Shown here in pieces: positions 8,474 to 15,247 of a stretch of DNA of 22,862 nucleotides (the first letter of the stretch is position 1; the number at the start of each line of letters is the position of its first letter). The notes under the pieces were generated by a model, which saw only the letters and a list, made by a program, of their open reading frames with translations, was not told where the DNA came from and did no database searches. The translations under genes were made by a program, and so were the position numbers. Origin of the DNA: Gammaproteobacteria bacterium (lineage in GTDB: Bacteria > Pseudomonadota > Gammaproteobacteria > SZUA-21); the NCBI GenBank assembly GCA_003233075.1, contig QIKQ01000061.1:1-22862 (forward strand), read 5' to 3'.

Positions 8474-8833
8474 TTACAAAACGCGTTGAATTGTTGATAC
8501 CAATTGATCTGGGTCAAATGGTTTAACGATCCATCCAGTTGCACCGGCAGCCTTGCCAGCTTGTTTTTTGTCACCTGTGCTTTCTGTAGTTAGCATCAGC
8601 ATTGGCGTGTATTTATAATTTTCGAGTTGACGTAAATGAGCAATTAATTCGATTCCATCCATATTCGGCATATTGACGTCGGTTATCACTAGATCAAAAC
8701 TTTGTTTCTTCGCCGCTTCCAAGGCTTCGACTCCATCAGCAGCTTCTACTACTTCGTAACCTGCTCCTCTTAAAGTAAACGAAACCATTTGACGCATTGA
8801 TGTCGAATCGTCTACTGCCAAAATCGTAGTCAT
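8474..8833 (-). CDS. cheY: CheY-type single-domain response regulator (lower cluster)
   Basis: A 119-aa receiver domain with no output domain. The acidic pair is D8/D9 in AVDDS, the phospho-acceptor Asp52 is in VITDVNMPNMDG, the switch Thr is in MLTTE and the conserved Lys104 is in WIVKPF. All are present, so it should be phosphorylated by the CheA encoded nine bases downstream. Whether it acts on the flagellar motor or as a phosphate sink cannot be decided. A strong AGGGG ribosome site precedes the ATG. The paralogue at 20733-21101 shares the NMPNMDG, AGKAAGA and VKPF stretches. Confidence 0.95.
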   Translation of the reverse strand: MTTILAVDDSTSMRQMVSFTLRGAGYEVVEAADGVEALEAAKKQSFDLVITDVNMPNMDGIELIAHLRQLENYKYTPMLMLTTESTGDKKQAGKAAGATGWIVKPFDPDQLVSTIQRVL

Positions 8834-8876
8834 AGTTTTCCCCTTATCTACTTACTGCTTTTTAGCAAAAAGTTCC

Positions 8877-9185
8877 TTAATTTTCTGTATTTAAATGTAG
8901 TACCTTTGTTAATCCAGTTAACTTAGCTCCCTCGCAAAGCACATCAGAATAGGCTGTCCATGCAAATTTCAATCCCTTCTCTTGCGCATTGCTAACCATC
9001 ATCACCAACAATTGCAAAAAGGCTGCATCTATAACTGATACCTCTGACCCATCAATATCCAAGCAGTTAGACTTTTCTATTGCAGTGCGATAATCTTCTA
9101 ACACCTTTACAACGCAAGATATATTTGCAGTTGCTGGCAACAGAAAAATTGGACTGTTTTCTTGTTCGTCGTGATTCGTTTCCAT
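8877..9185 (-). CDS. STAS-domain protein (lower cluster)
   Basis: A 102-aa single STAS domain of the anti-sigma-antagonist/MlaB type at the head of the lower cluster. The core reads CLDIDGSEVSVIDAAFLQLL. The residue after the conserved Asp (Asp53), a Ser or Thr phosphorylation site in SpoIIAA-like proteins, is Ala54 here, so regulation by phosphorylation at that place is unlikely. The start is uncertain. A TTG at 9200 would add five residues but has no ribosome site. The ATG at 9185 has GGAAG about ten bases upstream and is preferred. The first codons lie about 50 bases after a FliA-type promoter. A STAS partner also occurs next to cheY in the upper cluster, so it is a repeated component, probably a protein-interaction module. 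Confidence 0.85.
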   Translation of the reverse strand: METNHDEQENSPIFLLPATANISCVVKVLEDYRTAIEKSNCLDIDGSEVSVIDAAFLQLLVMMVSNAQEKGLKFAWTAYSDVLCEGAKLTGLTKVLHLNTEN

Positions 9186-9240
9186 AAGGTCAGCTTCCAA
9201 AAATACAATAATTACTAAAGATACTATTGCTTCATGTGGT

Positions 9241-9267
9241 TTTACGGCCTAAAGTCGCAAAACTTTA
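9241..9267 (-). promoter_or_regulatory. FliA (sigma-28) type promoter for the lower cluster
   Basis: Read on the minus strand, TAAAGTTT (9260-9267) is an exact match to the enterobacterial sigma-28 -35 element. An 11-base spacer follows, then GCCGTAAA (9241-9248), which matches the -10 GCCGATAA at six of eight places. Spacing is exactly the consensus. It ends about 55 bases upstream of the STAS ATG. This ties the lower cluster to flagellar late-gene control. Confidence 0.72.
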
Positions 9268-9732
9268 TAGCTAATTACGTCTGAGTTGGGCCTCTGTAAA
9301 TTATCATTTTTTGAATAATTAGAACGAAACCTAAGCTTACAGTTTAGCATTTGGCAATATATTAGTGTCAAAAACTTACTCTAAGAATTAAGTTATACTC
9401 TGGAATAATAAAATGGGTTTCGTTTAGGTAAGCTTAAGACAATTAACGAGACTATTGAAACCTAGAAATACTTCCGGATAATAGATTTTAGTAAAGTAAC
9501 CTCAAGAAAAACAATGGCGATTTTTGCCAATAAACGCTGGCTAAGCCGTATCGACGATAGTTACCTTACTGATATTAATATTTCCCTTAAAGTCAGTACT
9601 GTCAAATGAGGCAAATATCTAAAACGACGGAGTCTATGTATGCGTGCAAATGAAATTAAAATTTAAGGAGCTTCTGATTAATTCAGGGGTTCCTGCAAAA
9701 CAGGCAAGTGAGTCTTCAGATCTCGTGATACA
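9268..9732. other. Non-coding region upstream of the lower cluster
   Basis: AT-rich DNA with no recognisable gene on either strand. Two motifs each occur once direct and once inverted: AACGAAACC at 9323 with GGTTTCGTT at 9416, and TAAGCTTAC at 9332 with GTAAGCTTA at 9428. Short plus-strand frames at 9514-9609 (31 codons) and from GTG at 9644 lack good ribosome sites and resemble nothing I know. The region may hold operators or be the flank of an inserted element. Confidence 0.45.
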
Positions 9733-10055
9733 TTTTGGGACATCCAAGTCCCCAAAACGGACTCGATCTTCGACCACGTGTGGGCCCCGACCGCCCTGCG
9801 TTCGTGTCGCTTCGCCATCCCTATTCTCGGGACTGGCTTCGCAACACTACCTCAAATAGCTTGACGCGATATCGGATGCCTACTTTGTTTCCCCTTTGGC
9901 GCTTCGCACGTCGGGTAAACAGTGCGGCCTGAATCGCTGTCGGGGACTAGCCGCCCTCGCTTCGCTCTCCATGGCGGCCAGCGGAAGTATCGCCAATATC
10001 GATTGCACTCAGCGATTGATTTTGTGAGACAAGAAAAAATCGCATTTTTCTTGTC
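9733..10055. mobile_element. GC-rich island flanked by hairpins, possible MITE-like or repeat element
   Basis: Base composition changes abruptly here. Two 60-base lines I counted (9781-9840 and 9901-9960) are each 67% GC, while the flanks are AT-rich. The heptamer GCTTCGC occurs four times in the same orientation, at 9809, 9836, 9901 and 9959. A near-perfect hairpin lies at the left edge (9733-9757, TTTTGGGAC/GTCCCCAAAA), a perfect 11-bp one at the right (10028-10055) and GCCGCC/GGCGGC inside (9950-9978). Open frames are short, occur on both strands and look like chance. There is no transposase and no clear terminal inverted repeat or target duplication, so the mobile nature is inferred. The element sits exactly between the two chemosensory clusters. 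Confidence 0.45.
10028..10055 (-). terminator. Perfect 11-bp hairpin after the exported-protein gene
   Basis: GACAAGAAAAA, a six-base loop and TTTTTCTTGTC form a perfect stem 51 bases past the stop of the gene at 10107. On the minus strand a T run lies inside the stem rather than after it, so this is not a canonical intrinsic terminator. It could still end upper-cluster transcription or mark the edge of the GC-rich element. Confidence 0.35.
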
Positions 10056-10106
10056 GCGCACTAGCAATTCACGGACGAATTGTTCAGAGCTTCCTAAAGA
10101 TAAAAG

Positions 10107-10688
10107 CTATTGAAAAACAGCCTGTAATCTACGTAGAGTAAGATCAGCTAGTGCATAAACATCACTCGGATTTTTATTTTTCGTGTATTTATAGCTTACG
10201 TAGTATCGACCCCAGTTATTGCCAGACTCAATTTTATTCATGTATGATACAAATGCATCCAAATTATAACCGGCTTGAAATAAAACTTCCGCGGGAATTG
10301 CTTTATTAGCACTTTCTCTAGTCACGCGTTTCATTGGCCCTAGTTGCTCGCGACGAGATAATTTATCAAGAGCATCACTGAGCTTAGATACCATATTAAA
10401 AACATCGTTTGGTGTTTTGTTTTGTATGGCTATAAATTCGACTGCATTCACTTTTACGGAGAACTCTTTCTTATGAGTTTGAATGTAATAGGCAAATATC
10501 GCCTGGTAATTTTGAATTGTAGAATAGACCTGAGTTGGCGTAACGACGCCATAACGACTTGAATAACCAAAAGATTTTTTAACATCAATTTTTGCGGCAG
10601 CGAACACAGATGTGACAACACAACTAAGAAGCAGCATCACTAACAAATCCGAAAAAATATGCTTAGCTTTTACATTCTCTTTACACAT
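10107..10688 (-). CDS. Exported protein built from four ~41-residue repeats, function unknown
   Basis: A 193-aa protein I do not recognise. A signal peptide is clear: a basic start (KENVKAKH), a hydrophobic stretch at 11-28 and likely cleavage after VFA at residue 30, so it should be periplasmic or secreted. The mature part shows four copies of a Pro-x-acidic/Gln-Val-aromatic/Leu motif: TPTQVY (Pro51), TPNDVF (Pro93), IPAEVL (Pro132) and NPSDVY (Pro174). Each is followed by a helix-like stretch; spacing is 42, 39 and 42 residues. It follows the second cheW by 100 bases and has a good ribosome site (AGGT), and it may be co-transcribed with that gene. Placement suggests a periplasmic partner for the membrane receptor, but that is inference. 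Confidence 0.75.
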   Translation of the reverse strand: MCKENVKAKHIFSDLLVMLLLSCVVTSVFAAAKIDVKKSFGYSSRYGVVTPTQVYSTIQNYQAIFAYYIQTHKKEFSVKVNAVEFIAIQNKTPNDVFNMVSKLSDALDKLSRREQLGPMKRVTRESANKAIPAEVLFQAGYNLDAFVSYMNKIESGNNWGRYYVSYKYTKNKNPSDVYALADLTLRRLQAVFQ

Positions 10689-10788
10689 GATTTTTTACCT
10701 ATATTTAATACATCCAAGATGATTACAATTTCTAAAATAAAGTATTTTACTCTTTTAACTTTGCGATCTGAATTAATTACTTACATGC

Positions 10789-11385
10789 CTATTTTAAACT
10801 AACTTTTTCATTATTCGTTTCATCAACACTTTTAGTTTCAAGCTTTGCCTGTTCTTGATTTGTTTCAGCATTGGGCGCGACTTCTGATATCGCCCTTAAA
10901 TCATCCATAGACAAAACTTTTTCCATATTCAATATAATGACAAATTTATCCTCGACCTTACCGAGACCTGTAATAAAATCAGTACGAATATTTCCACCAA
11001 ACGTTGGCGTATTATCAATCTCCGAATCACTAAGATCAATCACTCGACTCACTGCATCCACTATGACTCCTACATCCATTTTTGTATCGTTATAATGCAT
11101 CTCTACTATGACAATGCAAGCACGATTGCTAAATTCTGCGGCGCCTTGTTGCATCCGTTTTGCTAAATCAATAACCGGTACCGCACGACCGCGTAAATTA
11201 ATTGCACCACAAATAAACTCTGGCATCATCGGCATTGCTGTAATTTCACCATATTCAAATATTTCTCGTACAGTCACGATATTAACCGCATAAAATTCGC
11301 TGCCTAAACGAAATGTTAAATATTTCATTAATACATTATTATTTACATGCGTATTTTTACTAGTATCAATTTTTGCTAAATTCAT
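10789..11385 (-). CDS. cheW: CheW coupling protein, second copy of the upper cluster
   Basis: A 198-aa CheW with the usual core: KYLTFRLGSEFYAVNIVTVREIFEYG, PEFICGAINLRGRAVPVIDLAKR, CIVIVEM, VGVIVDAVSRVIDL and GGNIRTDFITGLGKVEDKFVIIL. It adds a polar tail of about 30 residues (EQAKLETKSVDETNNEKVSLK region) absent from the other CheW copies. The ATG at 11385 has a very strong GGAGGG ribosome site. That site abuts a 13-base palindrome (11397-11409) that could hide or expose it. It lies 66 bases after cheB, with its own FliA-like promoter in the gap, so it may be expressed independently of the cheRDB genes. The other upper-cluster cheW (15248) is its paralogue. Confidence 0.95.
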   Translation of the reverse strand: MNLAKIDTSKNTHVNNNVLMKYLTFRLGSEFYAVNIVTVREIFEYGEITAMPMMPEFICGAINLRGRAVPVIDLAKRMQQGAAEFSNRACIVIVEMHYNDTKMDVGVIVDAVSRVIDLSDSEIDNTPTFGGNIRTDFITGLGKVEDKFVIILNMEKVLSMDDLRAISEVAPNAETNQEQAKLETKSVDETNNEKVSLK

Positions 11386-11396
11386 TACCTTACCCT

Positions 11397-11409
11397 CCAG
11401 TTAAACTGG
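11397..11409 (-). promoter_or_regulatory. Palindrome abutting the cheW ribosome site
   Basis: CCAGTTTAACTGG read on the minus strand is a 6+1+6 palindrome. Its final GG is the first part of the GGAGGG ribosome site of the cheW at 11385. A fold or bound protein here would compete with ribosome entry. Regulatory meaning is inference. Confidence 0.3.
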
Positions 11410-11421
11410 TCTCTAGTATAT

Positions 11422-11448
11422 TTATCGACTAATTCTGACTTATCTTCA
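11422..11448 (-). promoter_or_regulatory. Candidate FliA-type promoter for cheW and the exported protein
   Basis: On the minus strand TGAAGATA (11441-11448, five of eight -35 matches), an 11-base spacer and GTCGATAA (11422-11429, seven of eight -10 matches) fit the sigma-28 layout. It sits just after the cheB stop and about 37 bases upstream of the cheW start. It is weaker than the promoter at 9241. Confidence 0.45.
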
Positions 11449-11451
11449 ATT

Positions 11452-12537
11452 CTATGATTTGAATGCATTGTAAAATTTTGTGATAGTAGCCGCTATATCA
11501 TCAATAGGAACAATATCATCAACAGCTCCTCGCTTCACTGCCTCTTTAGGCATGCCATAAACAACACAGGTCGCCTCATTTTGAGCAATAGTTTTCGAGC
11601 CAGCATCATGCATTTCCTTCATCCCAACCGCACCATCATCACCCATTCCAGTCATAATAATACCAAGAGCATTCTTTCCGGCATTTTGAGCAACTGAACG
11701 AAACAAGACATCAACTGACGGACGATGTCGGCTCACTAACGGACCATCAGTAACTTCAACTCGATATTGCGCGCCAGTTCGTTTTAACAACATGTGTTTA
11801 CCTCCTGGCGCAATTAAAGCATGCCCCGGCAGGACACGATCATTATTTTTTGCCTCTGAGATAGTAATTTCTGATATATCGTTCAGCCGACATGCAAATT
11901 GTGCAGTAAATTTTTCTGGCATATGCTGCACAACAATAATACCTGGGGCAGTTTTCGGCAGTGCAGATAATACATACTCCAACGCTTGGGTGCCGCCCGT
12001 TGATGTCCCTATGGCAATGATCTTTTGCGTCGTTTCGGCCATAGCAGAATTACTACTCGCCGCGATGACCGAATCCGCATTTAATTTTGGTTTTGACTCG
12101 GTCAGCTTAGTATTTAATAATTTAATTTTTTTAAGGTTCGCTTTCGCCGCACCTTTAATAACATCAATCACCATCATCGATTCGTCTTCCAAGTATCCTT
12201 TTACTTTCACTTTAGGTTTATTAATAATATCAATAGCGCCTGCTGACATAGCTTGAATGGCAGTATCTGAGCCGCCAGCAGTCAGAGTTGAGCACATCAC
12301 CACTGGAATTGGATCTTCACTCATAATTTTTTTTAGGTAAGTAATTCCATCCATTCTTGGCATTTCTACATCCAAAATAATTACATCGGGTCTTATTTTT
12401 TTTATCCGAGCCATTGCAAACACAGGATCAGCCACTGCGGCACATAATTCTAAAGATGGGTCTGAACTAATAATTTCCTTCATAACCTGACGAATTACAG
12501 CTGAATCGTCAACCACCATTACTTTTATTTTTTTCAT
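11452..12537 (-). CDS. cheB: CheB, chemotaxis glutamate methylesterase/deamidase (upper cluster)
   Basis: A 361-aa CheB. The receiver domain has D10/D11 and phospho-acceptor Asp56 (ILDVEMPRMDG). The esterase domain has Ser179 in IGTSTGG, His205 in VQHMP and Asp301 in GMGDDG. The linker (about 125-170) differs strongly from that of the lower-cluster copy, while both catalytic domains stay close. Its ATG overlaps the cheD stop in an ATGA, so translation of the two is probably coupled. With CheR and CheD it forms the adaptation set beside the ODP-like sensor and the two-TM receptor. Confidence 0.97.
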   Translation of the reverse strand: MKKIKVMVVDDSAVIRQVMKEIISSDPSLELCAAVADPVFAMARIKKIRPDVIILDVEMPRMDGITYLKKIMSEDPIPVVMCSTLTAGGSDTAIQAMSAGAIDIINKPKVKVKGYLEDESMMVIDVIKGAAKANLKKIKLLNTKLTESKPKLNADSVIAASSNSAMAETTQKIIAIGTSTGGTQALEYVLSALPKTAPGIIVVQHMPEKFTAQFACRLNDISEITISEAKNNDRVLPGHALIAPGGKHMLLKRTGAQYRVEVTDGPLVSRHRPSVDVLFRSVAQNAGKNALGIIMTGMGDDGAVGMKEMHDAGSKTIAQNEATCVVYGMPKEAVKRGAVDDIVPIDDIAATITKFYNAFKS

Positions 12538-13019
12538 CCCGCAGTCTCTATCCCAGTCTTATCTAAATAAACCGATTCCAATATTTTCTCTCCTGTATTA
12601 ATATACAGTTTAATTTTACGATAACATCGACCTCCAACATTTTCTTCGCTTATTACATATTTTTTCTCAGCTAATATTTTATAAACCATTTCAATATTTC
12701 GATCACCTACTGCCATTTTTTCACGAACACTGAAATCAAACATTTTTCCTCCGCCATAAATGCAGGTGACATAATCCTGCGGTTTAGAATGAATCTGTTT
12801 TATCCGCCTTGAGATAGTGCTAATAGCACAATTGGCGTATTTATTATGACACTCCATGTTACCTTGATCTGGTAATATAATATGGCACATACCACCGACT
12901 CTTAATTTAGGATGCCAAACTACGACAGCAACACAAGATCCAAGCAAAGTTGAAACTGACGTTACATCGTCACCAAAATATAACTCACCTTCTATTATAT
13001 GATGGTCTTTCTTCAACAT
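12534..13019 (-). CDS. cheD: CheD, receptor glutamine deamidase (upper cluster)
   Basis: A 161-aa CheD of compact form. The catalytic Cys29 lies in STLLGSCVAVVVW and His46 in GGMCHIILP; the later IYGGGKMF matches the conserved glycine-rich segment. It lacks the long N terminus of the lower-cluster copy and starts nearly at the EGELYFGDD strand. It is one base from the cheR stop and shares ATGA with cheB. Two differently built CheD proteins in one locus suggest that each is matched to its own receptors. Confidence 0.94.
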   Translation of the reverse strand: MLKKDHHIIEGELYFGDDVTSVSTLLGSCVAVVVWHPKLRVGGMCHIILPDQGNMECHNKYANCAISTISRRIKQIHSKPQDYVTCIYGGGKMFDFSVREKMAVGDRNIEMVYKILAEKKYVISEENVGGRCYRKIKLYINTGEKILESVYLDKTGIETAG

Positions 13020-13020
13020 A

Positions 13021-13854
13021 TTACTTTAACTGATAGATGGCCGGTTGAATGCATTTAAAACTCTCACTAACTCCCGTCAATGATTCTGAATGACTTATAA
13101 AAAGATATCCTTTTCGAGTTAATTTTTTTGCAATTCGAGACATCAGTTTTTTCCGTGTCTCCTTATCGAAATAAATCATTACATTACGTAATACAATTAA
13201 ATCAAATGGACCGATATTATGCCAAGCACCATTCAGATTTATTTGTTGAAATTGAATTTTGGATTTTAGGGTTTTCTCAATCATAAAATAATCGGAATAT
13301 TGATCGCATCCCTTTAAACAAAAAAGGCGTAAATACTCATTGGGAATTTTTTCTGCTGCTGACATTGGGTATAAACCACGCTTAGCCGTCTCAAGTACCT
13401 GTTGATTTAGATCAGTCGCCAGAATATTCCAATTTGTAAGAAAACCAAGCTCACCTGCCAGTAACATCGCCATAGAATAGGCTTCTTCACCAGAGGAGCT
13501 GGCCGCACTCCATATTTTAAAAGAATGCGATGGTTTATAATTTTTTACTATTAATTCACGAAGAAAATCGAAATGTTTTTGCTCACGAAAAAAATAAGTC
13601 TCATTAGTGGTCAGCAAATCAACTAACACTTGCATTTCTGAACCCGCAGTATCAGAGTGCACAAACGCATAATACTCGCCGAAATTCGCTAAATTAAAGT
13701 GCCTTAAGCGTTTAGTAAGTCGCCCAGAGATTAAGCCCTTTTTAGTATCCGCCATATAGATACCGGCTTTGTCATAAATTAGCTCACGAAAAAGATTGAA
13801 CTCCTTATTGGTCAGCACATATTCATGATCTAAGTACGTTTTAGCCGAATCCAT
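13021..13854 (-). CDS. cheR: CheR, chemotaxis glutamate methyltransferase (upper cluster)
   Basis: A 277-aa CheR. The helical N-terminal domain has LTKRLRHFNL and TNETYFFREQKHFDFL. The SAM site reads KIWSAASSSGEEAYS, which departs from the lower copy's GCSTGEEPYS but keeps the GEE-YS core. LATDLN and FDLIVLRNVMIYF follow. The two-TM receptor upstream ends with HFKKF-Ala, a pentapeptide-like tail that could tether this enzyme. It begins three bases after the ODP-like gene and one base before cheD. Confidence 0.95.
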   Translation of the reverse strand: MDSAKTYLDHEYVLTNKEFNLFRELIYDKAGIYMADTKKGLISGRLTKRLRHFNLANFGEYYAFVHSDTAGSEMQVLVDLLTTNETYFFREQKHFDFLRELIVKNYKPSHSFKIWSAASSSGEEAYSMAMLLAGELGFLTNWNILATDLNQQVLETAKRGLYPMSAAEKIPNEYLRLFCLKGCDQYSDYFMIEKTLKSKIQFQQINLNGAWHNIGPFDLIVLRNVMIYFDKETRKKLMSRIAKKLTRKGYLFISHSESLTGVSESFKCIQPAIYQLK

Positions 13855-13857
13855 ATT

Positions 13858-14595
13858 TTAGCCCGTAATTCCGACTTTAAGATCAGAAAACCAATTAATA
13901 AATCGCTCGACATCCTTACCTCGATAAATTGCGCCATGCTGAGGGCATAACATATCAATATCCATGCCTGAGGCTCGCACACACCAGTCCTGTTTAGCTT
14001 CATTGGACCCCATCCAGCGCCGGTGAAAGCCTTCTGCATATTTAATATGTTGACTAAAATCTTCAACATACATATTGTCTTTGTCTTCGGGCATTAATGC
14101 CGCGCCCACATCGCCAGTAAATAATAATTTTGCTTTCTTGTCATATAAATGGAAGTTCCCGGATGAGTGTAGATAGTGCGCCGGCATGGCAAATAAATCT
14201 AAGCCGTAAAAGTCAAACTCCAAGCCAACATCAGGTAAACTAATAAAAGTTTTATCATTGCCGCCAAAATGTGGAACAAACGATTCCCATAACCAACTTA
14301 AGTAACATTTTGAATCTGGCCGAACTTCCAACCACAAATCTAATGAAGATATAATATCGGGATCTTGATGTGAAGCAAACAAAGCTCGAATGTTAGCGGG
14401 ATCATAGTTTTGGCTAATGGCAGAAAACACCGCTGGAAATACCTCCTGACCTCCTGGGTCTAACAATAGTGCATTGTCATTATTAATCACCAGATATTCA
14501 TTGGTATCTATGACATAACTAGGTTTTTCTGGATCACGAGCAATCACCGCCCATTTATGTTCACCTTCTTCGTAAATGTATTGTACCGTCTTCAT
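13858..14595 (-). CDS. ODP-like di-iron metallo-beta-lactamase-fold protein, putative oxygen/iron sensor
   Basis: A 245-aa soluble protein with the fold and metal ligands of flavodiiron proteins but no flavodoxin domain. Visible ligands are His76, Asp78 and Asp80 in SHQDPD, His140 in PAHYLH, Asp162 in FTGDVG and His220 in CPQHG. The Asp-Pro-Asp form replaces the usual HxExDH. The short length and chemotaxis context match the oxygen-binding di-iron proteins (ODP) described from Treponema denticola chemotaxis, which bind Fe and O2 and influence CheA signalling. It has a good AAGGA ribosome site, starts 30 bases after the tip-like protein and ends three bases before cheR, so it sits firmly inside the operon. 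The inferred role is to report oxygen or iron to the array. A hydrolase role is the alternative. Confidence 0.85.
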   Translation of the reverse strand: MKTVQYIYEEGEHKWAVIARDPEKPSYVIDTNEYLVINNDNALLLDPGGQEVFPAVFSAISQNYDPANIRALFASHQDPDIISSLDLWLEVRPDSKCYLSWLWESFVPHFGGNDKTFISLPDVGLEFDFYGLDLFAMPAHYLHSSGNFHLYDKKAKLLFTGDVGAALMPEDKDNMYVEDFSQHIKYAEGFHRRWMGSNEAKQDWCVRASGMDIDMLCPQHGAIYRGKDVERFINWFSDLKVGITG

Positions 14596-14625
14596 TAAAT
14601 TTCCTTTTAAAATACAAATAGGCTA

Positions 14626-15243
14626 CTAGGCGACACTCGCTTTCATTTCTTTGCAAATATCTTCTATTTTTTCTAGACTACTTTCAATTCGCTCAGATAT
14701 ATCCGCTAATACTTCGGTGTAACCGTCAGCTTGCATCGCCTCTACTTTCGACAGAACAACTAGATTTTGCCCTATTCGGATTAAATCGTTTAAACGATTC
14801 ATGTGATTTATGATAACCTGACTCACTTTTGAGAACGCACTTCTATCGTTTTCGTTATTCTGCTGATAATACTGCCGTAATTCTAAAATCCGTCTTGAAG
14901 TTGCATTATTAGTTAAACTTAATGCGTGAGTCATTTTTACTCGCCGTTGTAAATTTTTTCGACATTCCGCACTTTTAAAAACCATGTTAGAAATTTTATC
15001 GGATAGTTCACTCATACTTTCATCCATTTGATGACTAAACTTACGAAGCTCAGTGGTGACTCTGGTATAAGCCATTGTTTTAGATGAAACTCGACGAGCC
15101 ATAAACATCGCATTAAGCGCTGTCAAATAGACCCTATTGGCATATAAGGTAATTTCCTTAACACGCTGGTTAAGCAGCATTATCGTACGTATCGGACTAA
15201 AGTTTTCTTCTTTGCGTTTCAATTCGTAATTTACATTAGACAT
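14626..15243 (-). CDS. MCP-tip-like helical protein with two degenerate hairpin motifs, unknown function
   Basis: A 205-aa all-helical protein I cannot assign to a named family. Residues 40-70 align without gaps to the MCP kinase-control tip: LTALNAMFMAR stands where receptors have LLALNAAIEAAR, and VTTELRKFS where they have VADEVRNLA. The Glu and Gly residues of the tip are lost. A second tip-like run lies at 160-185 (QNLVVLSKVEA, VLADISER). Arg/Lys-rich helices join them; there is no TM segment or sensor domain. The start is the ATG at 15243, four bases after cheW with GGA upstream; a longer frame from 15294 would overlap cheW by 47 bases. It lies between cheW and the ODP-like gene, so a role in coupling ODP to CheA/CheW is a reasonable inference. 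Confidence 0.8.
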   Translation of the reverse strand: MSNVNYELKRKEENFSPIRTIMLLNQRVKEITLYANRVYLTALNAMFMARRVSSKTMAYTRVTTELRKFSHQMDESMSELSDKISNMVFKSAECRKNLQRRVKMTHALSLTNNATSRRILELRQYYQQNNENDRSAFSKVSQVIINHMNRLNDLIRIGQNLVVLSKVEAMQADGYTEVLADISERIESSLEKIEDICKEMKASVA

Positions 15244-15247
15244 TAAT

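Noticed and set aside
9514..9609. Plus-strand 31-codon frame starting MAIFANKRW
   Set aside because: It has only a weak ribosome site, no neighbour on the same strand and no recognisable relatives. It could be real but the evidence is too thin.
9644..9859. Plus-strand 71-codon frame with GTG start
   Set aside because: It runs from AT-rich DNA straight into the GC-rich island and its second half is Arg/Pro/Ser-rich, as expected for chance reading of the repeat.
9809..9965. GCTTCGC copies considered as a CRISPR-like array
   Set aside because: The units are only seven bases and spacing is irregular (27, 65 and 58 bases). No cas gene is present.
9852..10067. Minus-strand 71-codon frame over the GC-rich island
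   Set aside because: It overlaps frames on the other strand, has no ribosome site and spans the right-edge hairpin. It is typical of spurious frames in repeat DNA.
11792..12256. Plus-strand open frame of 154 codons inside cheB
   Set aside because: It is fully antisense to the catalytic region of cheB, with no family resemblance.
13830..14069. Minus-strand 79-codon frame inside the ODP-like gene
   Set aside because: It is a shadow of the ODP-like gene in another frame; the metal-ligand motifs are in the longer frame.
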